NCBI GenBank assembly: GCA_019649035.1
Contig: BMAT01010153.1
Span: forward strand, 22,063-44,185
DNA: 22,123 nt
Reading direction: 5' to 3'
Source of the DNA: Elysia marginata
Lineage: Eukaryota > Mollusca > Gastropoda > Plakobranchidae
In this document: in pieces, positions 10,829 through 20,494 of the stretch
How the letters are laid out: each line of letters opens with the position of its first letter
Numbering within the stretch: position 1 is the first letter of the stretch
Made by a program: the position numbers and the translations under genes
Notes under the pieces: generated by a model
The model's database searches: none
What the model saw: only the letters and a program-made list of their open reading frames with translations
What the model was told of the DNA's origin: nothing

Positions 10829-11044
10829 NNNNNNNNNNNNNNNNNNNNNNNNNNNNNNNNNNNNNNNNNNNNNNNNNNNNNNNNNNNNNNNNNNNNNNNN
10901 NNNNNNNNNNNNNNNNNNNNNNNNNNNNNNNNNNNNNNNNNNNNNNNNNNNNNNNNNNNNNNNNNNNNNNNNNNNNNNNNNNNNNNNNNNNNNNNNNNNN
11001 NNNNNNNNNNNNNNNNNNNNNNNNNNNNNNNNNNNNNNNNNNNN
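10829..11044. other. Assembly gap (216 N)
   Basis: A run of N, so content is unknown. Open frames through it are meaningless. Confidence 1.
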
Positions 11045-11274
11045 TGCATCATTTCCAAAAATAGAATATGGCACAGGCCGAGTCAGACATGGGCGAGATT
11101 ACTTTAGACAGAAAAGTTTCTAAAGAAAATAATTTAAATATGTTTAGTATGTAATCATACTAGAATGAATTAAGGGTAATTTTTTGACTTAATGTTTTTT
11201 TTAAAGTATTCTTTACGAGGATCCTTCAAATTGTTTTGCCTCCGGGTTTATAATTTCTTTTTCTTAGATAAAGC

Positions 11275-11400
11275 GCCAGTCAAGACGAAAGACAGGGCAA
11301 GACACTACAAGACAGACTATGAACAGAGTAGGATTCGAACTCGCACCACCCACCGGCATCCACCGGCACCAACCGGCTATTGGTGTATGATCCGTAGTTG
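11275..11400 (-). mobile_element. Putative SINE, family IV, copy 1
   Basis: On the minus strand a B-box-like AGTTCGAATCC (11341-11331) is followed by CTGTCTTGTAGTGTCTTG and CTGTCTTTCGTC. The same string, with substitutions, follows the B box of the inverted copy at 11835-11965. The head is poorly conserved. Confidence 0.5.
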
Positions 11401-11469
11401 TCCATAGCTTTTGTGGTTCGTCTTGTGATAGATATAGAACTAGGAGGTTTCCTTCTCAAGCATTATTAT

Positions 11470-11772
11470 GACCGGCTCTGTGGCCTAGCGGTAATGACAC
11501 TCGCTTAGAGATCGAGAGGTACGGGTTCGATCCCGCGCCGAGTCAAACCAAACACTTTAAAATTGGCATTAGTAGCTGATCCGCCTGGTGTCTGGCATTA
11601 TGGATTTAGTGCTAAGTCTGGTCGGCCCGGTGTCAGGATAATGTGACTGGGTGTGGTGTATGCCGCGCTCCGTAAATCACAGTGTGGCAGCACGCTTTCA
11701 ATTGTCCCAAGCGCCGTCTCTGATATAACCTTGTAGTTGAAAAGAGACGTTAAAATTCAAACAACCAATGAA
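11470..11772 (+). mobile_element. tRNA-derived SINE, family I, copy 2
   Basis: The head CCGGCTCTGTGGCCTAGCGG and a GGTTCGATCCC B box are followed by the same body as the copy at 2171. This copy is longer, ending CTTGTAGTTGAAAAGAGACG and GTTAAAATTCAAACAACCAA, which is likely the native 3' end. It lies between the two inverted family IV copies. Confidence 0.9.
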
Positions 11773-11834
11773 CCAATCTCAAGCATTATGCTTTAGTCAG
11801 ACATCTATGTGAAAGGAATTCTCCATTTTTTGTG

Positions 11835-11965
11835 GGAATGGATTGCTTAGTGATCTGTTCGTCTGCTCTCTCGTCTGGCAAAGTGGATGGTGAGGGTTCA
11901 AATCCTACTTAATTCTTATTCTGTCTTGTACTGTCTTGTTCTGTCTTTCGTCTCGTCTGTTACTG
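11835..11965 (+). mobile_element. Putative SINE, family IV, copy 2
   Basis: The B-box-like GGTTCAAATCC (11895-11905) is followed by CTGTCTTGTACTGTCTTG and CTGTCTTTCGTCTCGTC. It is the inverted relative of the sequence at 11275-11400. Confidence 0.5.
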
Positions 11966-11969
11966 GATC

Positions 11970-12860
11970 TAAGAGTGAGATCGTCCCTCTTCACTTCTTG
12001 GTCCAGCGTGTCATTTCATGTCTAGGGTGTCATTATTACAACAATGGCGTGTAATACTCAGATTTCCAAAGCAACTTAGGAATGCACCGATGGCTTGGGG
12101 TGGATACATTGTTTGGTCTGCTCAGGAGAACCTAGCCCATAGAGGAGGAATTTAGGATGGCTGATGGACTAACGGCGCCCGTTGGCCAATCTTCTGCTGT
12201 AAAACGCACGCTACCTATAGGTGTTATTACGACATACGTTATCGTCTTTCGCGCGCAAGGTCTCTAATAACAATATCATTCGGAGTTTTCAAAACTCTCA
12301 TCGCCTTGTTCAGTGAACACACGAGCGGAAAGCGAGCGGTTTGTTGTCACCCTGAGGTCTCTAGGTGTGTAAGTGTGCGGAGACTCCCAGCTAAGGATGG
12401 ATGTGAAGTGGCCTGTCTGCTCATCCTGCCATCCTTGATGTACTTGTTTTGGCCCAATTCTTCATGCACCTTGTTTTAGAAGTTTCGCGTAGCCGCTAGA
12501 CTGTGAGGCGCGAAGCATTGCATTTTTTTTATCATAATGTTTTAATTTGTGTCTTAGTGGAAAGGTTTGTATTGAGTCAGATGGTGACATTCGCTGATGA
12601 GTCTCAGTGCACTCTTGGTTTGGCACGTAACTCGTGAGCAGTCTCACAGACACTCAAAGCATTTGCAGAGAGAGAAGACATTAATCATATCCTGAATGTG
12701 CTACAGAATCGTGTGGATCTGTGAGGCCGTGAGGTCGTGTATACCGTGGATTAAACAACGAACTTTGTCGACTGATTGTTTAAACTGTGGGTCATCTCAG
12801 TGCGGGATTTTTTTTTCTTCAAGTCAAGATTATTAGACAACGCGGACGCAACTTAAAACA
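11970..12860. other. Upstream region of gene B, possible untranslated first exon and promoter
   Basis: This stretch is less AT-rich than its surroundings and free of recognised repeats. It ends in a perfect donor consensus at 12866. No open frame is convincing. It is the best place in the window for the gene B transcription start, by inference only. Confidence 0.3.
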
Positions 12861-12918
12861 TTTAAGGTAAGTCATTTAAGTAAGTCATTTAAGTAAGTCA
12901 TTTAAGTAAGTCATTCAG
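12861..12918 (+). other. Candidate 5' splice donor cluster for gene B, four tandem 13-bp units
   Basis: TTTAAG|GTAAGT at 12861-12872 is a perfect donor consensus. It is followed by tandem 13-bp copies, each carrying AAGTAAGT (to about 12918). It lies upstream of the unpaired gene B acceptor at 14796, on the same strand, and could be the end of the untranslated first exon (intron about 1.9 kb). This is an inference from position and consensus only. Confidence 0.35.
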
Positions 12919-12959
12919 TGCCACAGCAGAAAAAAAACTGTTTGACTTATAACTTACGA

Positions 12960-13890
12960 AAATCAGTACTACTTTGTACAGTCTTTTTCTTTAAAAGGGC
13001 TTTTTGAAAAGAAGTAAGTTACAAGTAACTATATAATACGAAGCTCTACTTTAGCTTATAAAGAAAAATTATGTCCACACGTTACTGTCCGCTAGCTGTG
13101 CTTGTATATTTTAGGCTTAGTCATGGAGAAACTTTGTTGTTCGATTTTGAGAGTTTCTTTACTGATAATAATAATTATTATGATATAATGGGTCGTGGCC
13201 CAAAACATTTCGATCATATGGATTTTTAAACCGCACGACTTACAATTCTGAAATTTCCCATGTATATTATGAAATTTTAGGTGAGGTATTGGATGTGATA
13301 GTAATTTTTTTTTTGAAAATTCAGTCTTGTTGTATTTAACCCAAAACAATAAATTATAAACTCAAAGAAACCGAAAAGTTCTAATCGCGACGTTTCCGAC
13401 TACTTCCTTCCGTTTTGTGTTACAGTTATCAAAACTGAAAAGCACTTCTGATGCAATCTCAACGGTGGTTTTTAAAAAAAGTAAACAAACCTTTTTAGAC
13501 TCTCAAGTCCTATCCTTAGTGTCAAATATCTTCTGGCCCATTTCCATCTACACTAAAAAATTAAATTTAGTCAAGGTAAGGATGAGTCTTCATTTAGAAA
13601 TGAGCACGATAAAAATTCAGTTGAAAAGATCACAAATCCAATCTAGATACATTTGATCTAAAATTCATCGGTAATGCAAAATCTTCTTTAGGTTCTAGAA
13701 CGGTTTTCACCTAGATTAGATCTTTCATCTAGAACTGTAAATCTAAATGTATCAAACATTTATTTCTAGATCTAATCTGATCTAAAACTACACATACGAT
13801 AGGTTGTTTTAGAAACCCTGTCGAAATGTTAGATGTGTGAAGTTTGTTTTACACCGTTCGGAGAACGGAATGATCAGCTAGTTATAAAAA
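12960..13890. other. AT-rich stretch upstream of gene B, no gene seen
   Basis: No coding signal. Between 13640 and 13785 there are repeated TCTAGAT-type words, including an inverted pair AGATTAGATC (about 13714) and GATCTAATCT (about 13770), and ATACATTT against AAATGTAT, suggesting a small degraded fold-back element. Confidence 0.45.
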
Positions 13891-13896
13891 TATATA

Positions 13897-13945
13897 TAAA
13901 TTTTATTATTAATAATAATAATAATAATAACAATTATAATAATTA
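13897..13945. repeat. (AAT)n low-complexity tract
   Basis: An interrupted AAT repeat directly before the SINE at 13950. Confidence 0.85.
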
Positions 13946-13949
13946 TTTA

Positions 13950-14275
13950 GAGCAGCGTGGCTCAGTGGTTAGTGCGTCGGACTTGTGATCCGGCGGTCGT
14001 GGATTCGATTTCCAACCACGGCGCATGTTGTAACTGCCTTAGGAAAGCAATTTAACCACACTTCCTTCAGTCTATCCACCTGTAAAATGGGTACTGGCTA
14101 TAGGCGGAGCTTGAAATATGTAGAAAGTTAGTATTGAGCGCCCAACAAGCAGTAAGGGGAATACTGTAATGCTCTGAAACATGAGTTGAATTTCCTTTGG
14201 TGTGTATTGGCCCGCTGGGGGAAATATGTAAAGTCCTGAGACTGCCTTCGGGGGTGAAAGAATCTAACCATATTT
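13950..14275 (+). mobile_element. tRNA-derived SINE, family II, copy 2
   Basis: Full-length relative of 7129-7455, with the same GAGCAGCGTGGCTCAGTGG head. The B box is altered to GATTCGATTTC. Shared body blocks include CCACCTGTAAAATGGGTA and GCTGGGGGAAATATGTAAAG. An AAT-rich tail follows (14281-14346). Confidence 0.9.
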
Positions 14276-14280
14276 TTTGA

Positions 14281-14313
14281 ATAATAACAGTGATAATAAT
14301 AATACCGGTAGTA

Positions 14314-14346
<33 letters not shown>
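14281..14346. repeat. (AAT)n tract following the SINE
   Basis: AAT repeat with a CCGGTAGTAGT interruption. It is possibly the expanded tail of the SINE at 13950. Confidence 0.9.
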
Positions 14347-14347
<1 letters not shown>

Positions 14348-14796
14348 AAAAAATGATAATAATAAGAATATCAAATAAATGATAAATTAACAATTCACAA
14401 ATAACATTTATAGTGCCTCATAGCGCTTTTTATTTGAAAAGACGTCATTTGATTTTGAAAAAAAAAAAGAATAACTTTAAATTTAGATAAACATTTCACT
14501 GATCCTGAAAAAAACTTAAATCCAAAATTGAATCGCAAAATTAAAAAGGTCACTTTTTTAGAAAATAGTTTACCCTTAAAAAGGACTAAATTTAAAAAAA
14601 AAACCAGATGACCTATATTGCTGAGAAACATGTCTTGTTTCCTGAATGAACTACGTGGCGAAAATAATATTTTAAATCTGTGCATTATCTCAGATATAGT
14701 TATTGAAAGTGTCTTCAAAACCTAATTTCTGTTTATAAGATACAAGCAGCGGCGTTAATAACAAAAAAATTAGTTTTTTTTTCATCTTTCTGACAG

Positions 14797-14997
14797 GTAG
14801 CGTCCCTCTCTGACCACAATGCCAGGGAACGCGCAAAGATTGTCATGCGACTTTTTGTGCCTTGGCCTGGTGTTGCTAGCTCAGGCCATCTACCTGGCAG
14901 ACGCTGTGGGTCTCTCACCAACACAGGAAGATGGCAAGATGATTGTAATCTTTAATAGAAAATACGAGTTGATCTTCCCTGAAATACATCTAAAAGA
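14797..14997 (+). other. Gene B exon with signal peptide (5'UTR part plus coding exon 1)
   Basis: A T-rich tract ending in CTGACAG (AG at 14795-14796) is a good acceptor 22 nt before the ATG at 14819, so an upstream untranslated exon is likely. The exon ends AAAGA at 14997 with donor GTAAGAG. No other ATG lies in frame between the acceptor and the chosen start. Confidence 0.75.
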
Positions 14998-15733
14998 GTA
15001 AGAGTGCCTATGAATTATTTTCTCGATTTTTTTTTGACCAAGTAAAGGAGATGTTAAAATATAGGCCTGAAAAAATAATGGTTTTTAGCATTAACCTCAT
15101 AAGAAGACAATGACGAGAAACTAGCCTAGATAAGTTTCTATTTAGATCTGTATAGGTATTACATTTAGTATTTTAGATAATCACAATGGGAGCAAATGCT
15201 TAACTCCTGGGGTACGTCTATATAAAACCAAGGATCCAATGGATGCACGGGTGATTATGTTTCTGTGTTTCAGTTTTAACTTCAGCATGTCTGTGACTGA
15301 CGAAGCTATTGCAGGAGAAACGTTTCAATGTTCTTCATGTTGTCTTATTTTGTCTACATAAATTCAAGTTGGGTGATGTCATTTTTAATTTACTATGTAG
15401 TATTTTAAGAATACTATTTTCTTCTTCTTCTTCTTCTTCTTCTTCTTCTTCTTCTTCTTCTCATTATTATATTGTATTTTTATTATTAATACAAGTTTGC
15501 TTATTTATTATTAATTAAGTTATTATTACTTTATTATTATTATTATTATCATTATTATTATTGTTGTTGTTCTTGTTATTATCATTATTAATATTATTTT
15601 TCTTCTTCTTCTTCTAATTATTATTATCACTATTATTATTATTATTATTATAATTATTATTATTATTATTATTATTATCACCACCATCATCATCATCTTT
15701 ATTATTGTTATTATTATTATCATTATTATTGTT

Positions 15734-15793
<60 letters not shown>

Positions 15794-18070
15794 ACCATCA
15801 TCATCATCATCATCATCATCATCATGATTGTTATCATTATTATTATTATTATTATTATTTTTACCATTATTATTTTTATTATGATTATAATATTTTTTTG
15901 ATTGTAATTGATATTTTTCTTTCTATTGTCATTGTCGTAAAGGCCATGAAGTCAATAATTACTTACAATAGTACAAAATAAAATTGTACTTGAAAGCTAT
16001 CACAGTTTTACCTCGTCTTTCCTTTTGACACTCTTCAGGTTCTATGATTGCCTCTGCAATAAGGAAGCGATCACGTGCAGGTTTGAGTTCAAAACTTCTG
16101 CTGATGACGACGCCTACATCGTCACTAAAACCAGTGGTGAGAAATGGAGCTCTCATTCCTCTATACAGACCGCCGATACCATGGTGTGCCGCACACAGCA
16201 GTTGAGCAGAGAGTTCATATGCGACAAGGAATACGCCGTGGAGAAGTGTAACTCTGAAGGAGGCACGAGCAGTCTTCACAAACTGGAGTTCTATGGCTCT
16301 TCCTGTAGGGCTTGCATCAATCTGTGCTGGCAGGGGTTTACAGTGAGTTACAATAGTACATCGACGCGGGCCTTGCCTAGCGAGGGCGCCTGTAAGTCGT
16401 CGAGTTTGGGATTAAGCATGTTCCCAGAGACACGAGAGTCGGAGAAACCAGTGATGTCTGTGTCCGAGTTCATCGGGGAAGAATTTACGCCAACGCTAGT
16501 GGTGGAAGGTTTGTCTGTTTTCGAGAGTAACCCGTCTCTCGAGACGACAGAAAACGGGACCTCCTCGACAGCAGTATCGCTGAATATCACTGAATCAGAG
16601 GTCAGGGAATCAAGAGAGAAGCTGGACCCTCATCTCCCAGAAATTGTCTGGGTTGGGCTCGGGTGCACCACGTTCCTCATGATTGCCATTGCGTGTGTTC
16701 TTTACTTCACTCGCAGGTCGGAAGAGCGTAAAGAACGGGATTCGGACAGCAAGAGGCCTTTCTTTATCCAGCCCCTCAGCGAGTTTGAGGAGAGAAGCAG
16801 TATTGGGAACCTTGTTGAAGCCTCGTTGCCAATGTCGGATTTCGGACACAATGTTTTCACAGTAACCAGAAGGGAACATCCTATCTACACCTCATCGGCT
16901 GGTGTCTACTGTACAATAGCAGATAGCGATATGATGGCGGCTAGATTGTCTGATCGAAACAGGTTTGATAATTATGACAGTTCGGTCCAACTGCAAGGAT
17001 ACCGCAGCTCGTTGAGTTCAAGGACAGAAGCGAAAGTAGCAGACACTACCAGAAGCTGTGCAACCATCACAAACAACACGTACTCACAACCTCGAAAAGG
17101 ACCAGTTTCTATGAAGTCTGCCGCTGATGCCCCGAGAAATATGGTCCAAGCAAACCGACCAATCACCGCAGAGCTGGATTCCGGCATAGACGAGGACGAG
17201 GGCGGTGGTATCGGTCGTTTTTATTGTAGACTGAACAGCCACACTGAGATCCTGTCAGATATACAAGTAACGGCACCGGAAACCTACGACGTAGCTGGCG
17301 CTGTGTTTGAAAAGTCTGCAAACCGCCAATGTAGCTTGAGAAGGCCAAGCGTAATCTCGAACTCAAAAGACGTGTATCGCCTGGCGACACTGCCAAGAGA
17401 CATCGGAGAAGTTTTAGCGGAGGGAGACAAAGGAAGTGAAGCTAAAGCACCAGCTGTATGTGATATTAACTTTGGAGGTGTCGACAGAGTCCATTCTGAA
17501 CGAAATGTGGATTATTTCACCTTGGAAAATGGCAAGGATGGAGACATAGTAAGTGAGGATGAAGCACCAGCTTTATGTGATAATTGTTATGGAGGTGAGG
17601 AGAGAGTCCATTGTGGACAAATTGTGGACTATTTCACCTTGGAAAATGGCAAGAATGTAAATGTTCTTGACCCATGTAGTTCCGTATGCTTAGAAGAGCA
17701 ACCTAGGAGTGCATATTTCCAACTAGAAGGAGGACTGTCGAACTTTGAAGAGTGTAGAATGGACGGGTCTAATGTGAACATTGATAGCATGGCTGGGCAG
17801 ACGGGTTATTACAGTCTGGAAGAAAACGCTGGAAATTATTATGAGGAGTTAAAGTCAACACATGTCTCTGGAGATCAAGAAGTGTTCGACACGGTTTTAA
17901 ACAACGACCATCACGAACAGGAATACTTTGAGCTGGAAACCCATGCAGAAGAAGAACGTGGCTTTTCTGAAGTCGGTGATCAGAACTGCAATGCTGAAGA
18001 ATGTCACGGTGGAAGCGTCGGAGATGGTTCTAATCTTGACTCCAGCCATATCTACCAGGAGATAAAATAA
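14819..18070 (+). CDS. Gene B: type I transmembrane receptor-like protein with tyrosine-motif-rich tail, 736 aa
   Basis: The exons 14819-14997 and 16039-18070 join at a phase-2 GT-AG intron, the split codon reading Glu. A signal peptide lies at about residues 8-29. The ectodomain cysteines (64, 66, 73, 110, 121, 130, 149, 152, 156, 178) match gene A in number and nearly in spacing, with C-W after the ninth. Sequons lie at 165, 232 and 242. The membrane helix (262-283) begins with V-W-V-G-L-G-C. The tail (453 residues) has YCTI at Tyr350, YCRL at 455, ETYDVAG at 476, then YFTLE at 552 and 591, YFQLE at 619, YYSLE at 650-651, YFELE at 689 and YQEI near the C-terminus. Three of these (552, 591, 619) fit the ITIM consensus (S/I/V/L)xYxx(I/V/L). 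Residues about 529-563 and 568-602 are a tandem duplication. It is inferred to be a signalling receptor recruiting SH2-domain proteins. Ligand and named family are unknown. Confidence 0.88.
14998..16038 (+). other. Gene B intron, 1041 bp, phase 2, microsatellite-filled
   Basis: The donor is GTAAGAG at 14998 and the acceptor CACTCTTCAG ends at 16038. Much of the intron is (CTT)n and (ATT)n-type repeat (15421-15895). Splicing joins Lys-Glu to F-Y-D-C-L-C, as in gene A. Confidence 0.82.
15421..15895. repeat. (CTT)n and interrupted (ATT)n microsatellite block in gene B intron
   Basis: CTT runs to 15460. After a short unique spacer, ATT runs with ATC and CTT interruptions continue to about 15895. 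The poly-Ile/Met and poly-Ser frames here are artefacts. Confidence 0.97.
17444..17665 (+). repeat. 117-bp tandem duplication inside the gene B tail
   Basis: Two 105-nt blocks (17444-17548 and 17561-17665) share high nucleotide identity at a 117-nt (39-codon) period. Both encode A-P-A-x-C-D, G-G, R-V-H and V-D-Y-F-T-L-E-N-G-K, so the duplication added a second ITIM-like tyrosine motif in frame. Confidence 0.85.
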
Positions 18071-18253
18071 AACTTAGACTGCTTAATTAAGCTTTATTTG
18101 TCGTTTGATTTCTTACACACGCAAGCTGGGGTTTTTTTCACTAACAGCGCTCAAATTTAACCAGGGCTAAAAACCGATTGTCTCTCTTCAGCACAGAGGT
18201 ATTGTACTTTTCAAAAAGAGAAAAAGTAGCTTCTGCGCAGCAAGATAAAGGGA

Positions 18254-18259
18254 AATAAA
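18254..18259 (+). terminator. Candidate polyadenylation signal of gene B
   Basis: AATAAA about 185 nt after the gene B stop codon. A second hexamer lies at 18296-18301, and another overlaps the stop codon at 18066-18071. The spacing favours the first or second. Confidence 0.4.
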
Positions 18260-18419
18260 AGCATTTTAACGACTAAACTTCGAGTTTCCATCCGAAATAA
18301 AACAGCAAACCTGAGAGACAAGTAAATTTAAAACTATACCGGGTTTTCCCTTTCAAGGTTATGAGAAAACTGGAATAAGTGTAATAAAGCAATTTTAAGT
18401 GGAAAGTTTTTTTTATACT

Positions 18420-18840
18420 TGTATCATATATTACCTTGAACTTTTTACCCCATAAATTTTTATGAAAATATTTCGAGCATTCTATCCAAATGAGTCTTAA
18501 GTTGCACAATTTAGTTTTGAGATAAAAGGCTTTTAAAGTTGAGTGAGTGTTCGGAAGGCAAGTTATTTTTCTTAATTTTCGATATTGAGCCTATAACCAT
18601 TTTGAAGTTTTGTGTTTTATGTGTATGATTTTAAGTTGTGTGGTTGTTAAGGACTTTACACCTTTGGAGTTGTCCAAAATTTTCAACGTTATTGTCTAAC
18701 CTTTCTGAATTTCCACAAGTTCTAACCTTGCAGATTTTAAACAGCTTTAACTTCAAACGGAAGCATGATAGAGCGTTTGTTTGTTTTATATGTAAGTTAA
18801 GAAAATGAGCTTTCATTTTTCTATATTTATTTTTGTACAC
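18420..18840 (+). repeat. Diverged dispersed repeat, copy 1
   Basis: It shares ordered blocks with 19585-20040: CCAAATGA-TC-TAAGT, GGCTTT-AAAGTT-G-TG-GTGT, AGT-CTAACC-TT, and CGGAAGCATGATAGAGC against CAGAAGCATGATAGAGC, then GAGCTTTCATTTTTCT-like sequence. No coding potential or termini were recognised. Confidence 0.6.
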
Positions 18841-18849
18841 ACTATATTA

Positions 18850-19097
18850 ATCCCTTTCGGGAAATTTGTCTACGTTACTCAGCGTAACTGTGTCGCTACA
18901 GAGCAGCGCCACTAAAGCCCCAGCAGACCAGCACATTTGAAGCCTGTAGCTATGTACCCATTTTACAGGTGGATGGACTGGGGAAAGTTAGGGTAAACTG
19001 CTTTCCCATGGCAATTGCAACATGGCATGGTCGGGAATCGAACCCGCGACCTCCAGATCTCGAGTCCGACGCGCTAACCACTCCGCCACGCTGCCCC
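18850..19097 (-). mobile_element. tRNA-derived SINE related to family II
   Basis: On the minus strand GCAGCGTGGCGGAGTGGTTA (A box) and GGGTTCGATTCCCG (B box) form the head. CATGTTGCAATTGCC and CCACCTGTAAAATGGGTA resemble the family II core, but the 3' part (GCGACACAGTTACGCTGAG) differs. It sits between the two copies of the diverged repeat. Confidence 0.85.
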
Positions 19098-19584
19098 CAC
19101 GCTTGGATACTAAATTCATATTTCTTGCCAATGTTGACCTAAGACTCATTTTGATTTATTTGAAGACATATTGTGACCGTGTACAGCTCATGTTAACTTC
19201 ACAGTGAAACGAATAAACTAGGCCACAGTGTTACGACTTTATTAGTCTTCATTAGCTTAACTTTGGTGTTTATTTTCCTAAAAACTCAATGAACAAAAGT
19301 TGTATCGAGCATGCCAATTATGTACCCATTGCTTTCTCATGATACGCCAGATTTAGATAGGCTGAGTAGAGCTTCATAGTGTCAAGAATAGTTGATTGGC
19401 AAGCTTGTCAATGTCCTCGGGGTAGGAAAAATGCTCACCAGGAAACAAGTTTTTTCTCCGCCACTGTACTTGGTGGCACATTGTTATTGTATTTATGTTT
19501 GGATTTTTTTTTGTTGCAGTTCGTTATATCGAATTTAAGATTTTTTAAATCTCGCGATCAGGGTGAGTGGGTCAAATTAATGTC

Positions 19585-20040
19585 GGAAATACTAACTTTA
19601 GGGGAAAAAATTTTAAAGTCCATTTTCTCCCTGTATTTCAAAATAACAAATGTCTTGCATTGTGTCCAAATGATTCATAAGTCAAAAGGCCTAACTTTGA
19701 GACATAGGCTTTCAAAGTTAGGTGGGTGTCAGAAGTCAATTTTTCTAAAATTTCGAATATGGACCGTAAAATCATTTCTAAACAGTTTTCACACCTGATT
19801 CATGTTGTATTTCATGTTTGATCTGTTCAAATACAATCGGTATAATGCTAATACCTCTACACCTGAATAGCTATCTAAATGCAATTTTCTCCTCTTTTTA
19901 AAATTTCAAAAGTCCTAACCCTTTTAATATCTATAACTTTATACAGAAGCATGATAGAGCCCTCCTGTTTATTGTATTGGAAAGTAGTGAAAATTAGCTT
20001 TTCTGTGATACCAATATCTGACTACCTTCTAATTTCGACT
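19585..20040 (+). repeat. Diverged dispersed repeat, copy 2
   Basis: Same block order and orientation as 18420-18840. A GTG-started frame of 139 codons overlaps it, but repeat content and composition argue against a gene. Confidence 0.6.
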
Positions 20041-20386
20041 TAAGACTCATTTGCACTGGTTTTGCATGCTAGACAAATATTTGTTATATTTTCCCACGAA
20101 ATTTGGATAGCTCAATAAGTGCAACGTTAAACAAAAGTATTGCGCTACAGTATGAAAATTGCGACATGCGATTTGTTCAGAATGGTCGAGAGACATTTTC
20201 GCTTCTTAATGTATTAATCGTTGGCCAAGTTGTGAAAGCTTCATGCAATACATCAATGATACATAACTATAATAACACAAAGGCTTTAGTATTAATCATC
20301 ACGCATATGATATTAGAGAAAGAGTCTCAACATTTATAAATATTTTTCTTTTTTTTTTTTGCTTAAGTTTACCGTCTTCGAGGTAT

Positions 20387-20418
20387 CGATTCTTCAGTCT
20401 TTTAGTGATCGATGATAC
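20387..20418 (+). repeat. Solitary monomer related to the 23-bp array at the window end
   Basis: Over 32 bases, 27 match the array sequence by eye (CGATT, CAGTCTTT, AG, GATCGAT, ATAC in order). It lies within a small inverted repeat, GGTATCGAT (20383-20391) with ATCGATGATACC (20408-20419). Confidence 0.7.
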
Positions 20419-20494
20419 CGTCATCGAGCGATTGGTTTATTCATAAAGCATAGCTAGTTGTCTATTTTGTCTAGGTGCGATTACTGGTACTCTT

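Noticed and set aside
10771..11074. Open frames spanning the gap
   Set aside because: They consist almost entirely of N.
15526..15867. 113-codon minus-strand frame of Ile and Met
   Set aside because: It is a translation of ATT/ATC repeats inside the gene B intron.
19379..19798. 139-codon plus-strand open frame
   Set aside because: It starts with GTG, shows no domain or signal, and overlaps a diverged repeat copy.
20103..20339. 78-codon plus-strand frame
   Set aside because: No recognisable features, AT-rich composition and no splice or paralog support.
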